Below, piece by piece: positions 7,411 to 14,165 of a stretch of DNA of 16,324 nucleotides; the first letter of the stretch is position 1, and each line of letters starts with the position of its first letter. The stretch is from CAYSPT01 sp964432985 (GTDB taxonomy: Bacteria; Muiribacteriota; CAYSPT01), in assembly GCA_964432985.1 (NCBI GenBank), contig CAYSPT010000094.1:1-16324 (forward strand), written 5' to 3'. Made by a program: the position numbers and the translations under genes. Below the pieces are notes generated by a model. That model was not told the origin of the DNA. It did not search any database and saw only the letters and a list, made by a program, of their open reading frames with translations.

Positions 7411-7619
7411 GTGGTGGCTCCTTCCCGTTTCTTCCTTGGGAACTCTTTTTTGTTCCCCGGGAACTATATTGTCCCCGTTATCTTCCTTCTTGCTTCCCGC
7501 TTTTGTTTGTGCCGGTTACCTGGCTGTACCGTCAGGCGTGCTTATGTCCGTGGAGCACCCGGAACGATGTGGGGGGTTCCTCCGCCCGATTGATCCGGGC
7601 GCTCCATTATTTCACATTA
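7411..7619 (-). other. Structured 3' region between fla4 and the small gene
   Basis: I see no convincing gene in these 209 bases. On the minus strand, 14 bases after the fla4 stop, a 12-base arm (7605-7594) can pair with 7563-7552, with one G-U pair. A competing hairpin CGCCCG-GATCAAT-CGGGCG (7601-7583) uses part of the same arm. Further on, GTTCCC (7464-7459), GGGAAC (7457-7452) and GTTCCC (7443-7438) form a three-arm set in which the middle arm can pair with either neighbour. None is followed by a T-run on the minus strand. The structures may protect or process the fla4 message or affect translation of the small gene. Confidence 0.45.
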
Positions 7620-9638
7620 CTATCCCAGCAACTGGAGGACCGACTGGCTGATCTGGTTGGCCTGCGCCAGCATGGCGGTGCCGGTCTGCATCAGGATCTG
7701 GTGCTTGGTGAACTCCATCATCTCCGCCGCCATGTCGGCGTCACGGATCCTGGACTCGCTGGCTTGCAGGTTCTCCCGGGTCACACTCAGATTCTTTATG
7801 GTGTGTTCAAGCCGGTTCTGAAGCGCTCCCAATCTGCCTCGCTGTTTGGAGACCCGGTTGATGCCCTCGTCGATCAGCGTAGAGTCTATCAGGGCCATAG
7901 CCGCCCGCTGGGTGCTGATGTCCAACTCCTGGGTCAGCCCGATCCCCGTCACAGACATGTCGTCCACGGTGATGGTCATCCGGTGGTCCCAGCCCTCGTT
8001 TGGGCCAATCTGCAGAGTCAGGTTTCCCGCCTCGGCCAGGATGGAGAACGTGCTCTGGCCAGCCACACCGGCGCCAATCATCTGGACTTCTTCCAGGGAA
8101 AAGGAGATCCCGGCTATGCCCCCGGCGCCCGAAGCGATTTCACCTCCGCTGTCCGGATCAATCCCGCTTGAAAGCACCGCCGAGGTGGTGTCCTGGGAGG
8201 CAAAGAAATTGGAGCGGTCTCCCAGATTGGCCCGCAGGAAAGCGTAGTTGCGGTCCGGATCGGTCACCTTCAGCACGTAGTCGTCGGTGCGGGAGATCCT
8301 TACCCCCTTGATCTCGTTTCCGTATTCCGTCCGGTACATACCAAACTTGTCAGCCAGCCCGTAGTCGGCGTCTGTGCCGTTCACTACCTGGAAGTTCCCG
8401 GTACCGCTGGTGCCGTCGACCAGGGTAAAAGCACCGGTGGCCTCGTCGTAATTGGCCGACACGTCGGTTATTGCATCCAACCGGCCCATCAGGTCGCTGA
8501 TGGAAGCGTCGGCGGTGGCAGCAATCATGAGTGACATGCTGACCACGCTGCGGGTGCCGTCACGGGTGATGACAGCAAAGGTACCCGTGGTGCCGATCCC
8601 CAGGTCATCTACCGTACCACCGGTCAGTTCGATGTCGGAAGCCAGTTTTCCTGTCTTGTCGGTCAGATCGGAGTTGTAGATGGCGAAGTCGGTTCCGGCA
8701 GCGGCGTTCCGATTGCTCTCCAGGAAACCTCCACCGGCAGGCTGCTTGGACACTTCCACGTGGATGTCGTGCTTGGCGCCGAACTTGGTCGACTCGATGA
8801 TGATAGTGGCTTCACCAAGGGTATAGCTGGCGGCACCGGCCTGGTCGTAGACGGCCACTGCATCGATTCCTGCTTCATTCATGGCCTCGTTTATCTTGTT
8901 GAGGACATCGGTCATGGAATCGCCGGCGTTTTCAACCGCCAACACTGTGGCCAGGGCCACCTCACCCTCCTGTTCGATCTTGAAAGTGTAATCACCGGCC
9001 TGGGAAACGTTGCCCCCCATAAAGGTGTACAGCGCCCCGGCGGTATCCTGGGCCGGGCCGGTACCGTTCACTCCACCCACGATGACAGCCTTGGCTTTTT
9101 CTGCCGCGGTGTACACCGATACCTTGTACTCGCCGGTAGTCCTGATTGTTCCGTCAACCACCAGGGCAGAGTCCACGTTGATCGCTTCGCTGTCGGCTTT
9201 TTCGGTCGCTTTGGAGCCGATGGTCCCGTCGAGCAGTTTTTTCGTGTTGTACTCGGTGGTGGCGGCGATCCGGTCGATCTCTTCCAGAAGAGCGTTAACC
9301 TCGGCCTGGTAGTGCTCACGGTCGGCGTCGGTCTTGTCGCCGTTGGCAGCCATCTCGGTCAGGTCCCGGATCCGGCGCAGGATGGCGTGGGTCCGGTCCA
9401 GGGCGCCTTCGGCTGTCTGAATGAGAGATATACCGTCCTGGGCGTTTGAAACAGCCACTTCAAGGCCGCTGACCTGGGCGCGTAATTTCTCACTGATGGC
9501 CAGTCCGCCAGCGTCGTCTGCGGCGGAGTTTATCCTGAAACCAGATGACAGGCGTCCCAGTGTCTTCTGAAGGTCACGGTTGGTCATGGTCAAATTTCTG
9601 TGTGCGTTCATTGCGGATACATTGTGTACGACTCTCAT
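7620..9638 (-). CDS. fliC: Flagellin (fourth copy in the array, fla4)
   Basis: This 672-residue filament subunit is exported by the flagellar type III system without a cleaved signal. The conserved N-terminal D0/D1 region (about 1-165) includes 'LGRLSSGFRINSAADDAGGL' (27-46). The C-terminal D1/D0 region (about 570-672) includes 'NRLEHTIKNLSVTRENL' and ends QANQISQSVLQLLG. The large central part contains two modules resembling the flagellin hook-IN motif, at about 214-298 and 352-420, and probably forms surface domains. Compared with fla3, the first 390 residues are identical; the five changed positions I see in the rest include T391D392, M434, F478, E591G592 and the last residue. Ribosome site AAGGAGG (9654-9648) is well placed. 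The leader hairpin present in fla1-fla3 is degenerate here. Confidence 0.96.
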   Translation of the reverse strand: MRVVHNVSAMNAHRNLTMTNRDLQKTLGRLSSGFRINSAADDAGGLAISEKLRAQVSGLEVAVSNAQDGISLIQTAEGALDRTHAILRRIRDLTEMAANGDKTDADREHYQAEVNALLEEIDRIAATTEYNTKKLLDGTIGSKATEKADSEAINVDSALVVDGTIRTTGEYKVSVYTAAEKAKAVIVGGVNGTGPAQDTAGALYTFMGGNVSQAGDYTFKIEQEGEVALATVLAVENAGDSMTDVLNKINEAMNEAGIDAVAVYDQAGAASYTLGEATIIIESTKFGAKHDIHVEVSKQPAGGGFLESNRNAAAGTDFAIYNSDLTDKTGKLASDIELTGGTVDDLGIGTTGTFAVITRDGTRSVVSMSLMIAATADASISDLMGRLDAITDVSANYDEATGAFTLVDGTSGTGNFQVVNGTDADYGLADKFGMYRTEYGNEIKGVRISRTDDYVLKVTDPDRNYAFLRANLGDRSNFFASQDTTSAVLSSGIDPDSGGEIASGAGGIAGISFSLEEVQMIGAGVAGQSTFSILAEAGNLTLQIGPNEGWDHRMTITVDDMSVTGIGLTQELDISTQRAAMALIDSTLIDEGINRVSKQRGRLGALQNRLEHTIKNLSVTRENLQASESRIRDADMAAEMMEFTKHQILMQTGTAMLAQANQISQSVLQLLG

Positions 9639-9672
9639 TGTGTGATTCCTCCTTGATTTTTTCTTTTTTTGT
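8469..9672. repeat. 1204-bp direct repeat, copy in fla4 (identical to 10662-11865)
   Basis: Line-by-line comparison at an offset of 2193 shows no difference between 8469-9672 and 10662-11865. The block covers the first 390 codons plus 34 bases of leader. It ends abruptly: base 8468 (T versus C) begins a region with many differences, and from 9673 the leaders are unrelated in sequence. This is the pattern of recent duplication or gene conversion. Confidence 0.93.
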
Positions 9673-9683
9673 TTTGCTGCGTC

Positions 9684-9693
9684 GCGTCCGTGC
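9684..9693 (-). promoter_or_regulatory. Degenerate GGA leader motif of fla4
   Basis: Minus-strand GCACGGACGC keeps ACGGA at 48 bases from the ATG, the same position as the hairpin loops in fla1-fla3, but only two base pairs can close it. It is followed by an A-rich linker and the AAGGAGG ribosome site. If CsrA binds the other leaders, this site should be weaker. Confidence 0.35.
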
Positions 9694-9738
9694 TTTGTTG
9701 TTTGTGCGTCGCGTGTTCCGTTGCGGTTGATGTCACCT

Positions 9739-9794
9739 GCCGGATCATCTGTGTCCGGCGTTTTCCGGGCGGGCCGCTTTTAGGGCGGCCCGCC
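9739..9794 (-). other. Two tandem hairpins after fla3
   Basis: Starting 18 bases after the fla3 stop on the minus strand, GGCGGGCCGC / GCGGCCCGCC form a perfect 10-bp stem with a 7-base loop (9794-9768). A second hairpin, GCCGGA / TCCGGC with a 9-base loop, follows at 9759-9739. Neither has a T-run, so read-through into fla4 is likely; an mRNA-stabilising or partial-termination role is possible. Confidence 0.6.
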
Positions 9795-9812
9795 TGCCCT
9801 TACCTCAATCGT

Positions 9813-11831
9813 TTACTGCAGGAGCTGGAGGACCGACTGGCTGATCTGGTTGGCCTGCGCCAGCATGGCGGTGCCGGTCTGCATCAGGATCTGGTGCTTG
9901 GTGAACTCCATCATCTCCGCCGCCATGTCGGCGTCACGGATCCTGGACTCGCTGGCTTGCAGGTTCTCCCGGGTCACACTCAGATTCTTTATGGTGTGTT
10001 CAAGCCGGTTCTGAAGCGCTCCCAGTCTGCCTCGCTGCTTGGAGACCCGGTTGATGGCCCCGTCGATCAGCGTGGAGTCTATCAGGGCCATAGCCGCCCG
10101 CTGGGTGCTGATGTCCAGCTCCTGGGTCAGCCCGATCCCCGTCACAGACATGTCGTCCACGGTGATGGTCATGCGGTGATCCCAGCCCTCGTTGGGGCCA
10201 ATCTGCAGGGTCAGGTTCCCCGCCTCGGCCAGGATGGAGAACGTGCTCTGGCCAGCCACACCGGCGCCTATCATCTGGACCTCTTCCAGGGAGAAGGAGA
10301 TCCCGGCAATGCCCCCGGCGCCCGAAGCGATTTCACCTCCGCTGTCCGGATCGATCCCGCTTGAAAGCACCGCCGAGGTGGTGTCCTGGGAGGCAAAGTA
10401 ATTGGAGCGGTCTCCCAGGTTGGCCCGCAGGAAAGCGTAGTTGCGGTCCGGATCGGTCACCTTCAGCACGTAGTCGTCGGTGCGGGAGATCCTTACGCCC
10501 TTGATCTCGTTTCCGTATTCCGTCCGGTATATACCGAACTTGTCAGCCAGCCCGTAGTCGGCATCTGTGCCGTTCACTACCTGGAAGTTCCCGGTACCGC
10601 TGGTGCCGTCAACCAGGGAAAAAGCACCGGTGGCCTCATCGTAATTGGCTGATACATTGGCTATTGCATCCAACCGGCCCATCAGGTCGCTGATGGAAGC
10701 GTCGGCGGTGGCAGCAATCATGAGTGACATGCTGACCACGCTGCGGGTGCCGTCACGGGTGATGACAGCAAAGGTACCCGTGGTGCCGATCCCCAGGTCA
10801 TCTACCGTACCACCGGTCAGTTCGATGTCGGAAGCCAGTTTTCCTGTCTTGTCGGTCAGATCGGAGTTGTAGATGGCGAAGTCGGTTCCGGCAGCGGCGT
10901 TCCGATTGCTCTCCAGGAAACCTCCACCGGCAGGCTGCTTGGACACTTCCACGTGGATGTCGTGCTTGGCGCCGAACTTGGTCGACTCGATGATGATAGT
11001 GGCTTCACCAAGGGTATAGCTGGCGGCACCGGCCTGGTCGTAGACGGCCACTGCATCGATTCCTGCTTCATTCATGGCCTCGTTTATCTTGTTGAGGACA
11101 TCGGTCATGGAATCGCCGGCGTTTTCAACCGCCAACACTGTGGCCAGGGCCACCTCACCCTCCTGTTCGATCTTGAAAGTGTAATCACCGGCCTGGGAAA
11201 CGTTGCCCCCCATAAAGGTGTACAGCGCCCCGGCGGTATCCTGGGCCGGGCCGGTACCGTTCACTCCACCCACGATGACAGCCTTGGCTTTTTCTGCCGC
11301 GGTGTACACCGATACCTTGTACTCGCCGGTAGTCCTGATTGTTCCGTCAACCACCAGGGCAGAGTCCACGTTGATCGCTTCGCTGTCGGCTTTTTCGGTC
11401 GCTTTGGAGCCGATGGTCCCGTCGAGCAGTTTTTTCGTGTTGTACTCGGTGGTGGCGGCGATCCGGTCGATCTCTTCCAGAAGAGCGTTAACCTCGGCCT
11501 GGTAGTGCTCACGGTCGGCGTCGGTCTTGTCGCCGTTGGCAGCCATCTCGGTCAGGTCCCGGATCCGGCGCAGGATGGCGTGGGTCCGGTCCAGGGCGCC
11601 TTCGGCTGTCTGAATGAGAGATATACCGTCCTGGGCGTTTGAAACAGCCACTTCAAGGCCGCTGACCTGGGCGCGTAATTTCTCACTGATGGCCAGTCCG
11701 CCAGCGTCGTCTGCGGCGGAGTTTATCCTGAAACCAGATGACAGGCGTCCCAGTGTCTTCTGAAGGTCACGGTTGGTCATGGTCAAATTTCTGTGTGCGT
11801 TCATTGCGGATACATTGTGTACGACTCTCAT
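9813..11831 (-). CDS. fliC: Flagellin (third copy, fla3)
   Basis: This is a 672-residue flagellin with the same domain order as fla4, and identical to it over residues 1-390. In the rest it differs from fla4 at a handful of residues, for example AN at 391-392, I434, Y478, GA at 591-592 and a final Gln. Several 3'-half DNA stretches match fla2 instead, such as the one around 10490-10550. The N-terminal helix keeps R89, L93 and E113, the positions of the TLR5-contact residues in Salmonella flagellin. The stop is TAA, whereas the other three copies use TAG. The ribosome site AAGGAGG is at 11847-11841. No separate promoter was recognised in the 152-base gap from fla2, so co-transcription is plausible. 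Confidence 0.96.
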   Translation of the reverse strand: MRVVHNVSAMNAHRNLTMTNRDLQKTLGRLSSGFRINSAADDAGGLAISEKLRAQVSGLEVAVSNAQDGISLIQTAEGALDRTHAILRRIRDLTEMAANGDKTDADREHYQAEVNALLEEIDRIAATTEYNTKKLLDGTIGSKATEKADSEAINVDSALVVDGTIRTTGEYKVSVYTAAEKAKAVIVGGVNGTGPAQDTAGALYTFMGGNVSQAGDYTFKIEQEGEVALATVLAVENAGDSMTDVLNKINEAMNEAGIDAVAVYDQAGAASYTLGEATIIIESTKFGAKHDIHVEVSKQPAGGGFLESNRNAAAGTDFAIYNSDLTDKTGKLASDIELTGGTVDDLGIGTTGTFAVITRDGTRSVVSMSLMIAATADASISDLMGRLDAIANVSANYDEATGAFSLVDGTSGTGNFQVVNGTDADYGLADKFGIYRTEYGNEIKGVRISRTDDYVLKVTDPDRNYAFLRANLGDRSNYFASQDTTSAVLSSGIDPDSGGEIASGAGGIAGISFSLEEVQMIGAGVAGQSTFSILAEAGNLTLQIGPNEGWDHRMTITVDDMSVTGIGLTQELDISTQRAAMALIDSTLIDGAINRVSKQRGRLGALQNRLEHTIKNLSVTRENLQASESRIRDADMAAEMMEFTKHQILMQTGTAMLAQANQISQSVLQLLQ

Positions 11832-11865
11832 TGTGTGATTCCTCCTTGATTTTTTCTTTTTTTGT
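10662..11865. repeat. 1204-bp direct repeat, copy in fla3 (identical to 8469-9672)
   Basis: This is the partner of the block at 8469-9672. It starts just after base 10661 (C, against T in fla4) and ends at 11865, from where this leader carries the GGA hairpin that fla4 lacks. Confidence 0.93.
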
Positions 11866-11869
11866 CCGT

Positions 11870-11885
11870 CAGGCGTCCATGCCTG
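11870..11885 (-). promoter_or_regulatory. GGA-loop leader hairpin of fla3 (candidate CsrA site)
   Basis: Minus-strand CAGGC-ATGGAC-GCCTG is a 5-bp stem with ATGGA in the hexaloop, 44 bases upstream of the ATG. Immediately after it is ACGGA, then an A-rich linker and TCAAGGAGGA. The placement and ANGGA loop match the fla1 and fla2 hairpins even though stem and loop bases differ, which suggests that the structure is maintained. Confidence 0.6.
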
Positions 11886-11934
11886 TGGTTGCGGGAGGTG
11901 GTTATCCGTTCGGGGCCTTACCGGAGTCCCCGGC

Positions 11935-11969
11935 GGGAGCGGCGGCTCCTCCCTTTCACCGCCGCTCCC
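11935..11969 (-). other. GC-rich hairpin after fla2
   Basis: Minus-strand GGGAGCGGCGG (11969-11959) pairs perfectly with CCGCCGCTCCC (11945-11935) around a 13-base loop containing GGGAGGA, beginning 14 bases after the stop. No T-run follows. The same loop motif occurs in the hairpin after fla1. Confidence 0.6.
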
Positions 11970-11983
11970 TCGCGGTCATTTCC

Positions 11984-14002
11984 CTACTGCAACAGTTGCA
12001 GTACTGACTGGCTAATCTGGTTGGCCTGCGCCAGCATGGCGGTGCCGGTCTGCATCAGGATCTGGTGCTTGGTGAAGTCCATCATCTCGGCCGCCATGTC
12101 GGCGTCGCGGATCCTGGACTCCGATCCCTGCAGGTTTTCCCTGGTCACACTCAGGTTCTTGATGGTATGCTCCAGGCGGTTCTGAAGCGCTCCCAGTTTG
12201 CCTCGCTGCTTGGAGACCCGGTTGATGGCCCCGTCCACCAGCGTGGAGTCTATCAGGGCCATGGCACCCCGCTGAGTGCTGATATCGAGCTCCTGGGTCA
12301 GCCCGATCCCCGTCACCGACATGTCGTCCACGGTGATGGTCATCCGGTGATCGGCACCCTCGTTGGGACCGATCTGCAGGGTCAGGTTCCCCGCCTCGGC
12401 CAGGATGGAGAACGTGCTCTGGCCAGCCACACCGGCGCCTCTCATCTGGACCTCTTCCAGGCTGAAGGAAATACCGCCAATGCCGCCGGCGCCGGCCCTG
12501 ATCTCACCGCCGCTATCAGGATCAAAGCCGCTGGAGAGCACCGCCGCGGTGGTGTCCTGGGAGGCAAAGTAATTGGAGCGGTCTCCCAGGTTGGCCCGCA
12601 GAAAAGCGATGTTGCGGTCCGGATCGGTCACCTTGAGCACGTAATCAACGGTGCGGGAGATCCTTACGCCCTTGATCTCGTTTCCGTATTCCGTCCGGTA
12701 TATACCGAACTTGTCAGCCAGCCCGTAGTCGGCATCGGTGCCGTTTACTACCTGGAAGTTCCCGGTACCGCTGGTACCGTCGACCAGGGAAAAAGCACCG
12801 GTGGCCTCGTCGTAATTGGCTGATACATTGGTTATTGCATCCAACCGGCCCATCAGGTCGCTGATGGAAGCGTTGGCGGTGGCAGCAATCATGAGTGACA
12901 TACTGACCACGCTTCGGGTGCCGTCACGGGTGATGACAGCAAAGGTACCCGTGGTGCCGATCCCCAGGTCGTCTACCGTACCGCCGGTCAGTTCGATGGC
13001 GGAATCCAATTTTCCTGTATTGTCGGTCAGATCGGAGTTGTAGATGGCGAAGTCGGTTCCGGCAGCGGTGTTCCGATTGCTTTCCAGAAATCCTCCACCG
13101 GCAGGCTGCTTGGAAACCTCCACGTGGATGTCGTGCCGGGAGCCGAACCTGGTGGATTCGATGATGATGGCGGCTTCACCCAGGGTGTAGCTGGCGGTAC
13201 CGGCCTGGTCGTAGACGGCCACCGCGTCAATTCCTGCTTCATCCAGAGCCTCGTTTATCTTATTGAGAACATCGGTCATTGAATCACCGGCGTTTTCTAT
13301 GGCGGTCACCGTGGCCAGGGACACCTTTCCTTCCTGTTCGATCTTGAAGGTGTACTCACCAGCCTGAGATGCATTACCTCCCATGAAGGTGTACAGGGCT
13401 CCGGCAGTGTCCTGGGCCGGGCCGGTGGCGTTCACTCCACCTACGATGATAGCCTTGGCCTTCTCGGCTGCGGTGTAAACCGAGACCTTGTATTCTCCGG
13501 TAGTACGGATGATACCGTCAACTGCCAGAGCCGAGTTCTGGTTAATGTAGTCGCTGTCCGCTTTTTCTGTGGCCTTGGATCCGATGGTGCCGTCCAGCAG
13601 TTTTTTCGTGTTGTACTCGGTAGTGGCGGCGATCCGGTCGATTTCCTCTAGAAGCGCGTCTACTTCGGCCTGGTAGTGCTCCCGGTCGGCGTCGGTCTTG
13701 TCACCGTTAGCAGCCATCTCGGTCAGGTCCCTGATCCGGCGCAGGATGGCGTGATCGCGGTCCAGTGCCCCTTCGGCTGTCTGGATGAGTGAAATGCCGT
13801 CCTGGGCGTTTGAAACAGCTACCTCCAGGCCGCTTACCTGGGCACGCAGTTTTTCACTGATGGCCAATCCGCCGGCGTCGTCCGCAGCGGAGTTTATCCT
13901 GAAGCCCGATGACAGGCGTCCCAGTGTCTTCTGAAGGTCACGGTTGGTCATGGTCAAATTGCGGTGTGCGTTCATTGCTGATATGTTGTGTACAACTCTC
14001 AT
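11984..14002 (-). CDS. fliC: Flagellin (second copy, fla2)
   Basis: This 672-residue flagellin is collinear with fla3 and fla4 but clearly diverged from them. Changes cluster in the middle, for example YINQNSALA at about 152-160, VNATGP, the 226-235 stretch, and FDPDSGGEIRAGAGGIGG at about 493-510. It has D83 where fla3/fla4 have T, and GSES rather than ASES before the C-terminal helix, both shared with fla1. It ends QANQISQSVLQLLQ, like fla3. The ATG has AAGGAGGAT at 14019-14011. The D0/D1 regions and the two IN-like central modules are intact, so it should be a functional filament subunit. Confidence 0.96.
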   Translation of the reverse strand: MRVVHNISAMNAHRNLTMTNRDLQKTLGRLSSGFRINSAADDAGGLAISEKLRAQVSGLEVAVSNAQDGISLIQTAEGALDRDHAILRRIRDLTEMAANGDKTDADREHYQAEVDALLEEIDRIAATTEYNTKKLLDGTIGSKATEKADSDYINQNSALAVDGIIRTTGEYKVSVYTAAEKAKAIIVGGVNATGPAQDTAGALYTFMGGNASQAGEYTFKIEQEGKVSLATVTAIENAGDSMTDVLNKINEALDEAGIDAVAVYDQAGTASYTLGEAAIIIESTRFGSRHDIHVEVSKQPAGGGFLESNRNTAAGTDFAIYNSDLTDNTGKLDSAIELTGGTVDDLGIGTTGTFAVITRDGTRSVVSMSLMIAATANASISDLMGRLDAITNVSANYDEATGAFSLVDGTSGTGNFQVVNGTDADYGLADKFGIYRTEYGNEIKGVRISRTVDYVLKVTDPDRNIAFLRANLGDRSNYFASQDTTAAVLSSGFDPDSGGEIRAGAGGIGGISFSLEEVQMRGAGVAGQSTFSILAEAGNLTLQIGPNEGADHRMTITVDDMSVTGIGLTQELDISTQRGAMALIDSTLVDGAINRVSKQRGKLGALQNRLEHTIKNLSVTRENLQGSESRIRDADMAAEMMDFTKHQILMQTGTAMLAQANQISQSVLQLLQ

Positions 14003-14049
14003 TTTCTTTTATCCTCCTTGACGTTTCTCTTTTTCGTTTTGTGTTTCCG

Positions 14050-14067
14050 ACAGGCATCCTTGCCTGT
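14050..14067 (-). promoter_or_regulatory. GGA-loop leader hairpin of fla2 (candidate CsrA site)
   Basis: Minus-strand ACAGGC-AAGGAT-GCCTGT is a perfect 6-bp stem whose loop displays AAGGA, 54 bases upstream of the ATG. The core CAAGGATG matches the core of the CsrA/RsmA consensus (CARGGAUG). A second AAGGA lies in the ribosome site at 14019-14011, separated by an A-rich linker. Confidence 0.65.
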
Positions 14068-14116
14068 GGTTCCCGGGAGGAAGCGATCCGATCGAAAGCC
14101 CACCAGGGCTCCCGGC

Positions 14117-14151
14117 GGCGGCGGCGGATCCTCCCGTTAACCGCTGCCGCC
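14117..14151 (-). other. GC-rich hairpin after fla1
   Basis: Minus-strand GGCGGCAGCGG (14151-14141) pairs with CCGCCGCCGCC (14127-14117) at 10 of 11 positions around a 13-base loop containing GGGAGGA, 14 bases after the stop. There is no T-run. It is homologous in position and loop to the hairpin after fla2. Confidence 0.55.
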
Positions 14152-14165
14152 TCGGGCTATTTTCC

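Noticed and set aside
7105..7593. 162-codon plus-strand frame in the fla4-dppC gap
   Set aside because: No ribosome site ahead of its ATG, composition looks random, and it overlaps the RNA structures and the better supported minus-strand frame.
8760..9449. Long plus-strand open frame opposite fla4 (and the same opposite fla3 at 10953-11642)
   Set aside because: It is antisense to strongly conserved flagellin sequence, has no recognisable motif or ribosome site, and is duplicated only because the flagellin is.
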